A DNA stretch of 64,000 nt from Megalobrama amblycephala (taxonomy: Eukaryota > Chordata > Actinopteri > Cypriniformes > Xenocyprididae). A model generated the notes under the pieces. It was given only the letters and a program-made list of their open reading frames with translations, was not told the DNA's origin and ran no database searches. Below are positions 13,108 to 25,985 of the stretch, piece by piece (the first letter of the stretch is position 1; each line of letters begins with the position of its first letter). Made by a program: the position numbers and the translations under genes. Where the stretch lies: positions 32,444,412 through 32,508,411 of the forward strand of contig NC_063054.1 of assembly GCF_018812025.1 (NCBI RefSeq), in the 5' to 3' direction.

Positions 13108-14014
13108 AGTGACAAATTTTGTCCATCTTGTAAAAAATGACAAAAGCAGTGTTAATTGATTATAAAAACCACATAATCTCATTAACACTTAATAAAACTT
13201 CAAAATTAATTATAGCTCCATTATGTTTATTTTTTTACACTTTTTTTTTTTTTTTTAAAAACATTCATCAATGACCCATATATATATATATATATTCATT
13301 CTATGGAAGCAAAAACATATGTTTAGTGCCTTACATCTGTAATTATCAACAACTTTCCAGCTCTGAACTGAGCTCAAGCAAAACAAGCATCGCATACAGC
13401 TGTCTGAGTTTATTTTTCCAAACCACAGATGAAAAGAGTGTACAGCTTTAACAAGTTCTTCTGCCTACACATCACCTTAAAAGCCATCAGGAGTGGTGAG
13501 TGTGACATGCTTTCATGACATGCCTTCCCTATAAATGTGAGCCAAGTGCCCAACCAGAGACAAAACATCAGCTCTTGGCAGGTTACAAGGCTCTCTGCAG
13601 TAAGTACCTGTGGAGGCAAGCGACCAGAGCTGGAGAAAGCTAGTGTGAGGCCTTCAGGGCACCTCTGCTTTGAACAGGGGTCCTGCCCACACCAGAGCTT
13701 CCTTCGTGGAGAGCTCCGACTCTGCCAACTTGGCATCCTCCCGTACTCACGCTGCTCCACACTGACAGTGAAATTGATTCTGGCACCGCGTAGTGCCACC
13801 TGCAGCTAGCCCTCTCCTCACCCATGCGCGGTGCTGTCAAACCAGTCTACTGTCACAGGCAGTGGCGCACACTTTTCAAAGAGTTGGCTGCAGATGTTAG
13901 CTCAAGTGGGAAATGTTTTTGTTTAAAATTATGATGAGGTTTTTGTTGCCTTGACAGATTCAGATCACAAGATGCTTAAAATGAGTGCAATTTGAGCTTG
14001 ACTTGACACTCATA
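13108..14014. other. Intergenic; unique block 13330-13900
   Basis: A short (TA)n at 13278-13295 follows an AT-rich tract. 13400-13850 is GC-balanced and non-repetitive; it has an open frame of 129 codons on the minus strand, but with no recognisable similarity and no clear exon structure. A strong donor-like GCA|gtaagt occurs at 13599. Confidence 0.35.
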
Positions 14015-15284
14015 AGCTATGTTTCCATCCAAAGTTGCGAATTTAAAGGGTTAGTTCACCCAAAAATGAAATTTCTGTCATTAATTACTCGCCCTCATGT
14101 CGTTCCAAACCCGTAAGACCTTCGTTCATCTTTGGAACACAAATTAAGATATTTTTGATGAAATCTGTTTTTGTTTTTTTTTAATTCCCCAAAGAAAGCA
14201 ACATAATTACAATATTCAAGGTCCAGAAAAGTAGTAAAGACATTGTTAAAATAGTTAACATGACTACAGTGGTTCAACCTTAATGTTATGAAGCGACGAG
14301 AATACTTTTTGTGCGCACAAACAAAACAAAAATAATGACTACATTCAACAACTTTTACTCTTCCCTGTCAGTCTCCTACACAGTTGATGTAGTGAACACA
14401 GTGCAGGTTTCCGTGTTCTACATCAGAACACCAACTAAGTATTGGCCACCGCTGTTCACGTGAGCGATGCTGACGCAGGAGCCGGACAATACAGAGTCTG
14501 CGCTCTGACGTAGAACCCGGAAGCTCTGCACTGCGTTCATTGCAGCAACTGCGTATGAGAGGCAGGTAGGAGGAAAATTTTTTGAATAAAGTCGTTATTT
14601 TTGTTTTGTTTTAGTGCACAAAAAGTATTCTTGTCGCTTCATAACATTAGGGTTGAACCACTGTAGTCACGTTGACTATTCTAACAATGTCTTTACTACT
14701 TTTCTAAACCCCTTAATGTGGTAATTACATTGCTTTCTATGGGGGATAAAAAAAACCTTCATCAAAAATCAAAAATATTTTAATTTGTGTTTTCCAAAGA
14801 TTAACAAAGGTCTTGCAAATGTGGAGCAATGTGAGTAATTAATGACAGAAATGTCATCAATTTGGTGAACTAACCCTTTAACTTATGCGCAAAATTCGAG
14901 TATTGCATAAAATATTTGCATATAACATTTGTACAATCTAAATGACTTGTGCCTCAGAGTGTGCAGTTGAAATGCAATAATGGCTGTCGTGTTATCTTGC
15001 ATTTGAATGTAATCGTGTGAGACAGTTCTGGGAGGTAATTATACCCAACCATTTTGATAACCATTTCGGCTTAGGCATTTCAGAATGATCAAACCAACAT
15101 TTGGGATGCTGTGCAATGTAATTGGTCCACTGGTTAGTCAAGTTATCCAATCACATCCACTGTTGAGAAAAAAAAAAAATCACACAAGTTTTTTGTTTTG
15201 TAAATTTAGCATACCTCATATCCCAAATTACGCATATAAAGATATCTCAAAATTTGCATTAATAAGGGGGATGGAAACATAGCT
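14015..15284. mobile_element. MITE with AGCTATGTTTCCATCC ends, split by a foldback insertion
   Basis: AGCTATGTTTCCATCC (14015) is mirrored by GGATGGAAACATAGCT (to 15284). The interior has TTGCGAATTT and TGCGCAAAATTCGAG motifs. A second element (14043-14881) sits just inside the left end, so the original unit was ~430 bp. Confidence 0.8.
14043..14881. mobile_element. GGGTTAGTTCACCC foldback element, nested
   Basis: TTAAAGGGTTAGTTCACC at the left and GGTGAACTAACCCTTTAA at the right. Arms remain paired for ~300 bp (for example CAAGAATACTTTTTGTGC type segments). The centre (~14340-14590) lacks the GATGGCCGATTTC module found in the sister copies. Confidence 0.85.
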
Positions 15285-17657
15285 ATATTGAATTAATTCC
15301 TATTTCATTCATTTTCAAAGAACAACAAGATCAAAATAAAAAAAAAGTATTGTGGAGCTTTGAATTAATGGTCTACAGAAGAACGATAAGGTTAATGGAT
15401 AGACATGCAGAACATCTGCCAGTCACAGTTCCTGGGTCTGGGAAAATATCCTCTATGAAAGGAGACCTTCATAAATGTCACATCTCTCTGATTCCCATCA
15501 CATCTAAAATAAGAAGCATGAGAAGTGGCGGATATTGGCGACTTTCATCTTTTCGAACAATACTGAATCTCTGTATGGGAGACAGCCTTCATGCCTTAAT
15601 TGAATTACCATCCTGCCATTGGTCTGTGGGATACTGAATGTGCCATACTATGGTGATCCAGACAGTGGCCAACTTCTCCAACCATTTTCCCATGTCTCAG
15701 CACAAGTGAATTGGCACAGGTCCTCGATGTTTTCCCCCTTAGTAATCAGAATTTTTTTTGGTCAAGTTGAATGTGTTGAATGATTGAGTTACTGAACATG
15801 TTGTATTTTCTGACCAGGGACCCCATTGGGAGTAGCCCCTTGTCCTCAAACGTACGTTGGGTTACTAATAAGACTAAACGTTCGTGCTGGGATAATAGGC
15901 CCTTGACAAGTAGAAAGCATAACAACCACAGCAGTCATTTCCTGATCGGTCTTAAGAGCTCTGGTCTTGCAGGCCAGCGTGTCTGGTTGCTGGGCACTGA
16001 GTGAGTTTAAAAAAAAAAAAGATTAATCTACCGTCTACACATTTCTGGCTGTCACTAATCGCTTATCAGAGAAGGGCTGGGTCTTTTCCCTTACAGGTTC
16101 ACCAGATGAAATAATACTGGAGTGCTGCAGATTTTGGGTGGGGTGGGGGACAACGAACAAATGACTCTGATTATACACAGTCACACTTACCAGCTGGAAT
16201 CTTATGCACATCTGATGCAGATATGATGTATCTTAGTTATGCGATGCATTTGGAGTGTTTGGATGCTTGAACTTTATGAAATGCATTCTTACAACAATAT
16301 GGCAAATGTTTAGAAGCACTTAAAAAGAAAAAGGTGTGTCTGATTGTGAGCTGTCAAACAACTATGACAGCCCCTTCACCCATCTACTTCCTCACCCTGA
16401 GGGCTTTGAACAAGAAAAATGATATATAATATGTAAAACATTAAAATTAAGAAAACAAAAATTCAATAAATGTCATTAAAAAAACCCTGTCATACTAAGT
16501 ATTACATGTTTTTTTTCTTATGCACAGCCAAACACTGCATAAGGACAAATTTGCATTAAAAATATGTTAAAAAACAATTAATATAAATAAAAAAATACTG
16601 TAAGAGATAGTGATACAAAAGAGGTGACACAATCTTAGTTTTTTTTGTCCTATAAAAAATATATATCTTATGTTATAAATAATTTTTTTATATTACATAT
16701 TTTTATATAAAATGTAATTTTAAACAAATTACATTTTTAAAATAAGTAAAATAAAGATATAGAGATAAAAATTGGGTGAGAGAGGGTTATAATGTTTTTT
16801 TATATGGCATATTTTTATATAAAATTTAATATTAAACAAATTACATTTATAAAGTAAGTAAAACTAACATTTTTAGGCCGGTACCTTGCAATGGAACATT
16901 AATGCACCCTGTTCATATTTTTCCTCCAGATTTTCTTATATATTTAACCCGTGTCTTACAACGTCACAAGGCATACAACACAAAGATGATGTTCAACTGC
17001 TTCAAATTAAATCGATTTACTCATCCCTGGATTAATTTAAAGATTACTTAATTGCACATAACACAAACACTGAGAAAGCTTTGTGGCTTTGTGTCACCTC
17101 CTATGGAGAGTCAGGGATAATTGTATGTGATCTTATGAAAGAGAGTTATTCATTTTACAAACCAAGAGGAAAAGTGGTGGGAGGTTAGTCAAACTCTTTT
17201 CTTTTTTTTTTTCGCCTAATGAAAATCATCACAAGAGAGGTTGTTTGGAAAGCCAAATGGAAGATAACATATGGTTTAGGCCAGAAATATCACAGTGGAT
17301 ATTTTGTTGTTATTTGTGAACTCAGTTTCTTTATGGATGTATTTGCTATTTAACATAGGACTATGTGAAAAATAAAAGACAGTGAGATTAAGATTAAGTT
17401 AATGTGTCTACAGCCTCTGATACCCTGTGTTTATTTCTTTAGGCTTTGCTCGTGTCCTTTGCTCTGTGGTTTGAAGACATGAAATATTACATTATTCTTA
17501 GGGAAAGGCCCTAAAAATGTAAGACAACTGCCTACAAGGAAACTAATAATCTAAAACAAGCAGCCCCTAACTTTTCAGAGATTTTCAGTTGTTAGCTTCA
17601 TTTTAATAAACATTACAAAAAGCTGTGATGAAGAAGTTGTGCACCCATGTCAGAGAT
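15285..17657. other. Intergenic; unique block then AT-rich low complexity
   Basis: 15340-16200 is non-repetitive. 16400-16870 is AT-rich and holds a direct duplication: ~62 bp at 16690-16751 recurs at 16801-16863 (shared CATATTTTTATATAAAAT and AAACAAATTACATTT). 16900-17650 is unique. No exon seen. Confidence 0.45.
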
Positions 17658-18413
17658 TTAAAGGGTTAGTTCACCCAAAAATGAAAATTCTGTCATTTAT
17701 TACTTACCCTCATGCCGTTCCACACCCGTAAGACCTTCATTCATCTTCGGAATACAAATTAAGATATTTTAGTTGAAATCCAATGGCTCCGTGAGGCCTG
17801 CATAGGGAGCAATGACAATTCCTCTCTCAAGATCCATAAAGGTACTAAAAACATATCTAAATCGGCTCATGTGAGTACAGTGGCTCAATATTAATATTAT
17901 AAAGCGACGAGAATATTTTTGGTGTGCCAAAAAAACCCAAAATAACGACTTATTTAGTGATGGCCGATTTCAAAACACTGCTTCATGAAGCTTCAGAGCA
18001 TAATGAATCAGTGTATCAAATCATGATTCAGATCACGTTTCAAACTGCCAACAGCTGAAATCACGTGACTTTAGAACAGAACAGAAGATTCGATACACTG
18101 ATTCATTTACGATCCGATGCTTCCTGAAGCAGTGTTTTGAAATCGGCCATCACTAAATAAGTCATTATTTTGTTTTTTTTTGGCAATCCAAAAGTATTCT
18201 CGTCGCTTTATAATATTAATATTGAACCATGTACTCACATGAACCGATTTAAATATGTTTTTAGTACATTAATGGATCTTGAGAGAGGAAATGTCATTGC
18301 TCCCTATGCAGGCCTCACTGAGCCATCGGATTTCAACTAAAATATCTTAATTTGTGTTCCGAAGATGAATGAAGGTTTTACGGATGTGGAACGGCATGAC
18401 CCTAACCCTTTAA
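17658..18413. mobile_element. GGGTTAGTTCACCC foldback element, right arm shortened
   Basis: Left end TTAAAGGGTTAGTTCACCC is intact. The right arm ends ACCCTAACCCTTTAA but has lost ~40 bp next to the end. The centre (17957-18155) is the paired GATGGCCGATTTCAAAACAC module. Confidence 0.82.
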
Positions 18414-18658
18414 GGTTAACACCCCTCCAATTCAATTCCTTGCCTATGTATGTAATAATATATATATATAGAGGGGTGCACATAACTTTTTTGGTCTGGT
18501 TCTCAAGGGAGCACCTGAAGTCTGGAGATGTTGCTTGGTACTTTATGTGACACGCTTATCCTAAAAGCTGTCCTCATCACTTTCCTCCTGACTGCTCTCC
18601 TCACTATCTTCTTTTCTCTCGAACATGGTAGATGATAATGAATTTTTTTTTTTTTTTA

Positions 18659-19191
18659 AGGCTGGTTCACACTGTGCGATTTTGGCCACGATTTGGTCAC
18701 CTGAGACAAATTTTGCAAATCCTAAAAGATTTCTATAATCCTAGCCTAAAATCTGTAGTCTTTGATCGCTAGTTTGACATGTTCACAGACAATGGCCGTT
18801 GAGATCAAATTTTACCTCCAATGAATTTCTGGCAGTGTCAGAAGATTTGGCGCACAATCCTCCAGTGTGACTTCTCCTACGACAAACGTCAAATTGTCTT
18901 TGTTTTTCAAGACAAGCCGTGATCAAAATTAACGCTAGAGATGTCTTTGTTAGCCATCATTTCAGTCCCGCGTGTAATGAAGCTCACTGTCACCGAATGT
19001 GAGTGGGTGATAATGTAAAACTCCAGACAAGTTTTCATGCGCGCGTCCGTTTTTAACGCGTCTTGACTGTCGTACAGTCTGACATAAATGACAGCTGAGA
19101 TCCCACAGTGTGACATGAGGATCATGTTCGTGCAGTCTGACAAGCAACAATCCTAAAGGACTGTTATAAATCGCACAGTGTGCACCCGGCT
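18659..19191. mobile_element. MITE with GGCTGGTTCACACTGTGCGA ends
   Basis: AGGCTGGTTCACACTGTGC is mirrored by GCACAGTGTGCACCCGGCT, 530 bp apart, flanked by TTA/TAA. Interior segments also pair (CACAGTGTGA). Non-coding. Confidence 0.8.
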
Positions 19192-19243
19192 TAACATTAG
19201 TGACAGACAACAGCAAAAATATTAGGCTGCTGCCACTTTAAGA

Positions 19244-19922
19244 TAGTGATGGCCGATTTCGAAACACTGCTTCATGAAGCTCGGAAGCTTTATGAATCTT
19301 TTGTTTCGAATCAGTGATTCGAAGCGTGTATCAAATGGCCAAAGTCACGTGATTTCAGTAAACGAGGCTTCATTACGTCATCGCTGTTTCAAAACGTTTC
19401 AAAACAGTTCGAAATTTCAATGGTTCATCGGTAGAGGGCGATGATAAAGTGAACCCATGAATCTTGTAGATTCACTGAGAACTATTGAACAAGTGTCTAT
19501 GAGTTTGTACCTGATCTCTGATCAGTTTTAAACATTTGTATATGTTTTAGACATTAGAATAATTAAAATGAATAATGGTAGTTATTAATCTCTTATTTGC
19601 CTGTTTAGCTTGAGCCATGGGACAGAGAAACAAGCCCTGAACATTGATAAAAGAACACATATTATACAGACACTCTATATTTAATCTTATTAGATGATTA
19701 ATTAATTGCATTTGATAAATTTTACTTTCAATAAATCTTTTGCAATACATTTGTAAAAGGTGTTTTTATGCATGTTTGGCCTGAGTTTTGTTGCATTTAC
19801 ACTGTTCTGACCACTAGGGGTCACCGTGGAGACGGGTCGGGTGTCTCGAAGCCTCGACACATAACGGCACATTTGCTTCAACTGCTTCAGTGTTTCACGA
19901 AGCCTCTATCTGCCCATCACTA
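19244..19922. mobile_element. hAT MITE, TAGTGATGG ends, 8-bp target duplication
   Basis: Ends TAGTGATGGCCGATTTC and CTGCCCATCACTA, flanked by perfect CTTTAAGA copies at 19236-19243 and 19923-19930. It shares CGATTTCGAAACACTGCTTC with the centres of the foldback elements at 17.9, 25.4 and 40.3 kb. Contains CCACTAGGGGTC, a weak CTCF-like core. Confidence 0.88.
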
Positions 19923-19939
19923 CTTTAAGAAGGAAAGCA

Positions 19940-20028
19940 CTGACCGAATAACTGACACACATCCGCCACGACTGACCGAATAACTGACACACATCCGCCA
20001 CGACTGACCGAATAACTGACACACATCC
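19940..20028. repeat. 32-bp tandem repeat, ~2.8 copies
   Basis: Units begin CTGACCGAATAACTGACACA and continue CATCCGCCACGA. Copies are identical as far as they run. Confidence 0.9.
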
Positions 20029-20622
20029 GATTTCTTTCTCAACTGTTCACTTATGATATAACCGAGAGAATACTTGCCGAGACAGGTAACGTTATTTTGA
20101 CATAATTTTGTGTGTATGTGTCCGTTCAAGCGCAAGTAAACGCAAAAGAGGAATTAATTCGGTGTTCGAGCGCGCGCTCTCTCTCTCTCTCTCTCTCTCT
20201 CTGCGTGCGCGCGTTTCGGGGTGTGAGGCTGTGCGCACAGAGATAACAGCTCGCGAGTCCCGATTTTTGCCTCTTCTTTCGCTTTTAAAATCGTTTGAAT
20301 GTGTTAACTGGCGAGACAAAAAACTTCCAAATGATAAACTTTCATTCTGTGATGGTTAAACTCATCAGTTAATCCGCGAATCACATGCGTGCCGAACCGT
20401 TGGACCTTATTCGTACGGATCACGGATTAACTGCGATCCGTTGCACACCTAATAACACACTTATCATCATGATTGCTATCTTACCAGAGATGGAGAAAAA
20501 TCCTACTCCAGTAAGTAAACGTGTACTCAAAAGCGCTTCCCTCCATGTTTTCTGGTGCTCATCGTTTATTTTTACCACGCATGCGCACCTGCGTACCACT
20601 TATGTGCACCCCTGTGTGTATA

Positions 20623-20625
<3 letters not shown>

Positions 20626-20688
<63 letters not shown>
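20626..20688. repeat. (TA)n microsatellite
   Basis: About 30 TA units between the right end of the GGGGTGCACATAA element and a CCCAAACTT...AAGTTTGGGG inverted repeat. Confidence 0.95.
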
Positions 20689-20691
<3 letters not shown>

Positions 20692-21085
20692 AAACTTCTG
20701 AAGTTTGGGGTAGGTAAATATTGTTAAAAATATATTAAGAAAAAAATAAAATATTAAGAACATATTAAGCAGCACAGCTGTTTTTTAACATTTATAATAA
20801 TATGTTAGTTTGAAATAAGAAATGTTTCTTGAGCAGCAAATCAGCAGATTATAATCTTTTCTGAAGGATCATGTGACACTGAAGATCAGAGTAATGATGC
20901 TGAAAATTTAGCTCTGCCATCATGGGAATATATTACATTTTACAATCTATTAAAATAGGAAACAGTTATTTTAAATTGTAACAATATTTCACAATATTAC
21001 CATTTTTATTGTATTTTTGATCCAATAAATGCAGCTGTGGTGAACATGACAGGCTTCTTTCAAAACCAAAACTTTTGAACAGCAG
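20689..21085. mobile_element. AAAGTTTGGGG-ended element copy
   Basis: Carries the family core TTTCTGAAGGATCATGTGAC and GAGTAATGATGCTGAAAATT and ends in CAAAACTTTTGAACAGCA. Other copies lie near 3.0, 34.9, 37.3, 47.0 and 59.7 kb. Very common in cyprinids. Confidence 0.7.
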
Positions 21086-21296
21086 CACATGTTATAATAT
21101 TATTATATTATTTTATATATTACCACATGCTACTGAAATAAATGCACTGCTTACTTGAAACAAGCACATCTGTCTACATATCCATTAGACATCAAGGCAA
21201 CTCACTAATCTCAGTGACCATGAAGGAAGGATATAAAAAGTTGTTTTTTCACTCATTTTTGCTTTGATACTTCCCTCAACACTTTAACACTTACAA

Positions 21297-21353
<57 letters not shown>

Positions 21354-21913
21354 AAGTGGTCAAACTCTCTAATGTCCCGGTCTCTATGAAGTTCAGACAC
21401 TCACTATTTCTGTGAAGTCCTCCTCTCTCACACACAAACGCTCCTGTTTCACACACAACGCTCTGTGTGCACAGACAAAACCTCTCTCTTTCCGTGTCTC
21501 ACACACAGCTCTCCCTTTCTTTAATCTCTCCAACCACCTCCCCCAAAAACACTCCTCAGCACGTACACACTCCGCAGACCTCCCTCAGAGCTTGTACTCA
21601 TCTCATCTCTGAACTGCATGAAAATAAGTTTGAAAGTAACTAAGTGGGAGAGATGGGAAAGGTGAACAGAGGATGGAGAGACATGAGACGAGTGGGACTT
21701 GAGCTGTGAGTGGCTAGAGAGAAATAACGAGAGATGGAGAGAAGAGAGAAAGAGAGAAAAGAGGCAGGGCAACTGCAGGGTTAAGTGTGTCTGGTGACGG
21801 GAAGGGAGAGAATGCTGTAGCAGTTCGTCAATGAATTGTTCATTTGAGTAAATCTTTTCACCGAATCAGTTGAACTGGTCTGAATGATTCGTTCATGAAA
21901 CAGCAGTTCTCTT
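21086..21913. other. Intergenic with CA microsatellite and purine-rich tract
   Basis: (CA)25 at 21301-21350, followed by a C/T- and CA-rich stretch to 21610 and a GA-rich stretch at 21640-21790. This composition gives spurious open frames. No exon seen. Confidence 0.5.
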
Positions 21914-22444
21914 ATAAAGGTGCTAAAGAGGATGTTTTGTTTTATACATTTTTGCAATATTACTAGAAACAGTCTTTACTAACTGATAAAAGACTATTTA
22001 TTAGGTGCACTGAAAGGATTAATATTAATATACATCATCTGTGCACGAGGTAGGGCCTTAAAAACATCAGCCAATCGTATACGCGATCACCGCGTAAACG
22101 ATTGGCCCTCTGGCTTGTCAATCACTGCCGTGACGTTCCTTGTGAGAGACGTGCCCGGCTGCGCGCTCCAGTAACTTTCCACACTCCACAGGCGCCGCAT
22201 GCAATGTTTTTGTCAGGAGACAGGAATAACAACTGCAGATTATGAGTTACATGCGGTGAGTCCGACATAATGAATCCACTAACACGACACAGCGAATGCC
22301 GATGGTAAACACTCGTGTTCCAATACTCGTGCACGAGTTTTGGGAGGCGTTCCCTCTAAATTCTTACGCATGCGCTCATTTCAAAAACTCTGTAACAGTC
22401 TTTGGTTTCTCAGTCGACGAAAAGATCCTCTTTAGCACCTTTAA
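21914..22444. mobile_element. MITE with AAAGGTGCTAAAGAGGAT ends
   Basis: ATAAAGGTGCTAAAGAGGAT at the left is mirrored by ATCCTCTTTAGCACCTTTAA at the right; the flanks read ATAA and TTAA, so a TTAA target with one change is likely. The interior is CpG-rich (GTATACGCGATCACCGCGTA). No ORF. Confidence 0.8.
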
Positions 22445-22706
22445 AAAGTGTTGTTATTTTGAACTAAAAAATAAAACTATTAAAAAATTAGTTTACGTTA
22501 ATTGAAATAAAGATATAAATATTAGATAAAAAATGTAAAAACATACATTCAATTTAGACATGTTGCCTTGGCAACTAACTGAAATAAAATAAGTTAAAAT
22601 ACTAAAATGACTAAAAACAAAAATAATTTAAAGCTAAATAGAAATATTTAAAAATAAAAACTAATAAAAATTACAAAAACAAAATTGCTAAAACTTACAC
22701 TAAAAT

Positions 22707-23340
22707 TTAAAGGGGACCTATTATGCCCCTTTTCACAAGATGTAATATAAGTCTCTGGTGTCCCCAGAATGTGTCTATGAAGTTTTAGCTCAAAATACCC
22801 CGCAGATTATTTATTATAGCTTGTCAAATTTGCCCCTATTTGGGTGTGAGCAAAAACACGCTGTTTTTGTGTGTGTCCCTTTAAATGCAAATGAGCTGCT
22901 TCTCCTGACCCCCTTTCCAGAAGAGGGCGGAGCTTTATGCTTCAGTTGCTCAACAACAACAAAGCTGGAGAATCTCATGCAGCCAAAATGACGATTGTCA
23001 GTAACGGTGTTAACGGTGACACTGATGGAGAGACTCAGGAAGAAGTTACAACTTTTAGAATGCATCTGGACATTTCTGAATGGTTAGAGGATAAATTTAT
23101 GTAGTTGCTGTGGAGTTCAACTCATTGACTAGCATGTGCCGCCATGTTAACCTTTTGTGCAAATCCAGTGTTGAACTGACCCTCGTTTGTGAATCGGTCC
23201 AGCGTAAAATGACGGCATGCCAACAACTCTCTACTACAACAACTCTTCCTCTCCTCTAAAGCAGCCCAATATGGTAGGCAGGGGGCAGGGTTTATGTACA
23301 TTTTGGGGTTTGTGATATCACGAACCGGGGAAGAAGCTTA
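22707..23340. mobile_element. TTAAAGGGGACCTATTATGCC repeat, right end missing
   Basis: The left end TTAAAGGGGACCTATTATG is typical of an abundant fish element. The interior has ATGCAAATGAGCTGCT and AAGAGGGCGGAGC. A matching right inverted repeat was not found, so the copy is probably truncated near 23340. Confidence 0.6.
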
Positions 23341-24191
23341 TTGGAATGGAACGGAACAGAAATAATGTATGAAAGAAACCATACTGGAAATATGTTTAGG
23401 ACAGGACAGCTGAAGCATTTTCTAAAAGACAGAAAAAATAATAATGCTATGCATATGGCTTTATTGGAATGATTAAAGAACCACTGAATTGATTCTTTTG
23501 AATTGTTTCAATGAAACAAACTGCTCAAAAGAACCGATTCACTGAAATGAATCGAATGTTCCATTGCTACACTTTAGAAAGGGGGAAGTAATGGCTTTCC
23601 TCCAGAACTCTCTCCTCCACCCTCTCTCAGGGTTGTTCTCATGGCTCTTTGGCCAGGGAGGGAGAGGAGAATCGCTGACTTTCTCGGCCCTTGTGCTACA
23701 ACCACAGAGAGCTTTTTGTGATGGGAGCCCACGCCTGTCACTTGCATTCGATCCTCCTGGACACGTTGCAGTGGCGGCCTACCGGGGTCGCCCCCAGGGC
23801 GCTGATCAGGTGACCTTCCCACCGCGTTCACAACTCCTTCAGCAGCAGGAACAACAGCATGTCTCTAGAGGCAGGCACGCATGTATTTAACACACACACA
23901 TTTTCCCTTTGTGGATTACAGCCACGTTCACAGATACATTAAAGCTCACTCACACATGCACACGCTTGCACACACACACACGCACACTCCTCTTTCCCAC
24001 GGATACACATTGTTCACTTCCCAAGCCTCATTAATTCAGTAAATACAGAAAGTAACAAATATAAAGTACATCACATTCTGAACTTCACGTTCAAATAATT
24101 TTACAGGATTGTCTTTTTATGTTGCTTCAGTGCTATTTTTTTTTTAAACATGATTTAAAAAATGAAGTTCTCTCCATTTCAAAAATCATGT
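23341..24191. other. Intergenic; GC-rich unique block 23560-23890
   Basis: 23560-23890 is GC-rich and non-repetitive with no supported exon. CA-rich low complexity follows at 23890-24000. At 24120-24145 a segment (TTGCTTCAGTGCTATTTT) is mirrored beyond the far end of the next element at 25984-26004. Confidence 0.4.
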
Positions 24192-25985
24192 TTAAAGGGT
24201 TAGTTCACCCAAAAATGAAAATCATGTCTTTTATTACTCACCCTCATGTCGTTCCACACCCGTAAAACCTTCATTCATCTTCGGAACACAAATTAAGATA
24301 TTTTTGATAAAATCCAATGACAATGCAGTAAGGCCTGCATCGCCAGCAAGAACACTCCCTTTATCAATGCCCAGAAAGCTACTAAAAACATTAAAGGTGC
24401 CATAGAATTGAAAATTGAATTTACCTTGGCATAGTTGAATAACAAGAGTTCAGTACATGGAAATGACATACAGTGAGTCTCAAACACCATTGTTTCCTCC
24501 TTCTTATGTGAATCTCATTTGTTTAAAAGACCTCCAAAGAACAGTCGGGATCATTAATATGTACGCCCCCAATATTTGCATATGCCAGCTCATGTTCAAG
24601 GCATTACACAAGGGCAGGCAGTATTAACATCTGGATCTGTGCACAGCCGAGTCATCAGACGTTATGCAGGTAAGCAAGCAAGGACAATAGCGAAAAATGG
24701 CAGATGGAGCAATAATAACTGACATGATCCATGATAACATGATATTTTTAGTGATATTTGTAAATTGTCTTTCTAAATGTTTCGTTAGCATGTTGCTAAT
24801 GTACTGTTAAATGTGGTTAAAGTTACCATAGTTTCTTACTGTATTCACGGAGACAAGAGCCGTCGTTATTTTCATTTTTAAACACTTGCAGTCTGTATAA
24901 TTCATAAACACAACTTCATTCTTTATTAATCTCTCCAACAGTGTGTAATGTTAGCTTTAGCCACGGAGCACCATTAAACTCATTCAGAATCAAATGTAAA
25001 CATTCAAATAAATAACATACTCACATGATCCGATAGGCTGCATGATGAACACTTTGTAAAGATCCATTTTGAGGGTTATATTAGCTGTGTGAACTTTGTT
25101 TAAGCACTGTATTATAGAATTGCGAGCTCTGGGGCAGGGAGCGCAAGGATTTAAAGGGGAAGCACGCTGAATCGGCGCATTTATAATGATGCCCCAAAAT
25201 AAACAGTTAAAAAAAATGAATTAAAAAAAAAATCTATGGGGTATTTTGAGCTGAAACTTCACAGACACATTCAGGAGACACCTTAGACTTATATTACATC
25301 TTGTGAAAAAGCATTCTATGGCACCTTTAAAACAGTTCATGTGACTACAGTGGTTCAACCTTAATATTATAAAGCGACAAGAATACTTTTTGTGTGCCAA
25401 AAACGACAAACTAGCGACTTTATTTCACAATATCTAGTGATGGGCGATTTCAAAACACTCCTTCATGAAGCTTTACGAATCGAATCAGTGGTTCGGAGCG
25501 CAAAAATCACATGATTTCAGTAAACGAGGCTTCGTTACGTCGTAAGTGTTTTGAAATTTCAATGGTTTGCATGACTCTGGCAGTTTGATACACGCTCTGA
25601 ACCACTGATTTGAAACAAAAAATTCATAAAGCTTCGAAGCTTCATGAAGCAATGTTTTGAAATCGCCCATCACTAGATATTGTTGAATAAAGTTGCTATT
25701 TTTTTGGCGCACAAAAAGTATTCTCTTCGCTTTATAATATTAAAGTTGAACCACTGTAGTCACATGAACTGTTTTAAATATGTTTTTAGTAGCTTTCTGG
25801 GCATTGAAAAAGGGAGTGTTATTGCTGGCGATGCAGGCCTTACTGATGCAAGCCTTAGTCATTGGATTTTATCAAAAAATATCTTAATTTGTGTTCTGAT
25901 GAACAAAGGTCTTACGGGTGTAGAATGACATGAGGGTGAGTAATAAATGACATAATTTTCATTTTTGGGTGAACTAACCCTTTAA
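24192..25985. mobile_element. GGGTTAGTTCACCC foldback element interrupted by a TTAA MITE
   Basis: Outer ends TTAAAGGGTTAGTTCACCC and GGGTGAACTAACCCTTTAA. Without the insertion the element is ~855 bp and nearly palindromic. The centre is the TAGTGATGGGCGATTTC module (25435-25675). The inserted element lies at 24391-25330 in the left arm only. Confidence 0.9.
24391..25330. mobile_element. TTAA-flanked MITE, family A, copy 2 (full length)
   Basis: TTAAAGGTGCCATAGAATT to AATTCTATGGCACCTTTAA-type right end (AGCATTCTATGGCACCTTTAA without the first bases), 940 bp. TTAA occurs at both junctions but only once at the matching point of the opposite foldback arm (near 25775), which shows it is the duplicated target. 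Confidence 0.9.

Larger units (their letters stand above)
18473..20612. mobile_element. Large element with GGGGTGCACATAA ends, host of nested MITEs
   Basis: GGGGTGCACATAA at 18473 is mirrored by TTATGTGCACCCC ending 20612. Inside lie a GGCTGGTTCACACTG MITE (18659-19191), a hAT MITE (19244-19922), a 32-bp tandem repeat and a (CT)n tract (20177-20203). 20360-20455 resembles the ends of another hAT-like family (TTAATCCGCGAATCAC, GATCCGTTGCAC). No transposase ORF remains. The outer boundaries are inferred from one short inverted repeat. Confidence 0.55.

Noticed and set aside
13410..13799. 129-codon minus-strand open frame in a unique block
   Set aside because: No similarity recognised and no exon boundaries that fit a gene model; left as intergenic.
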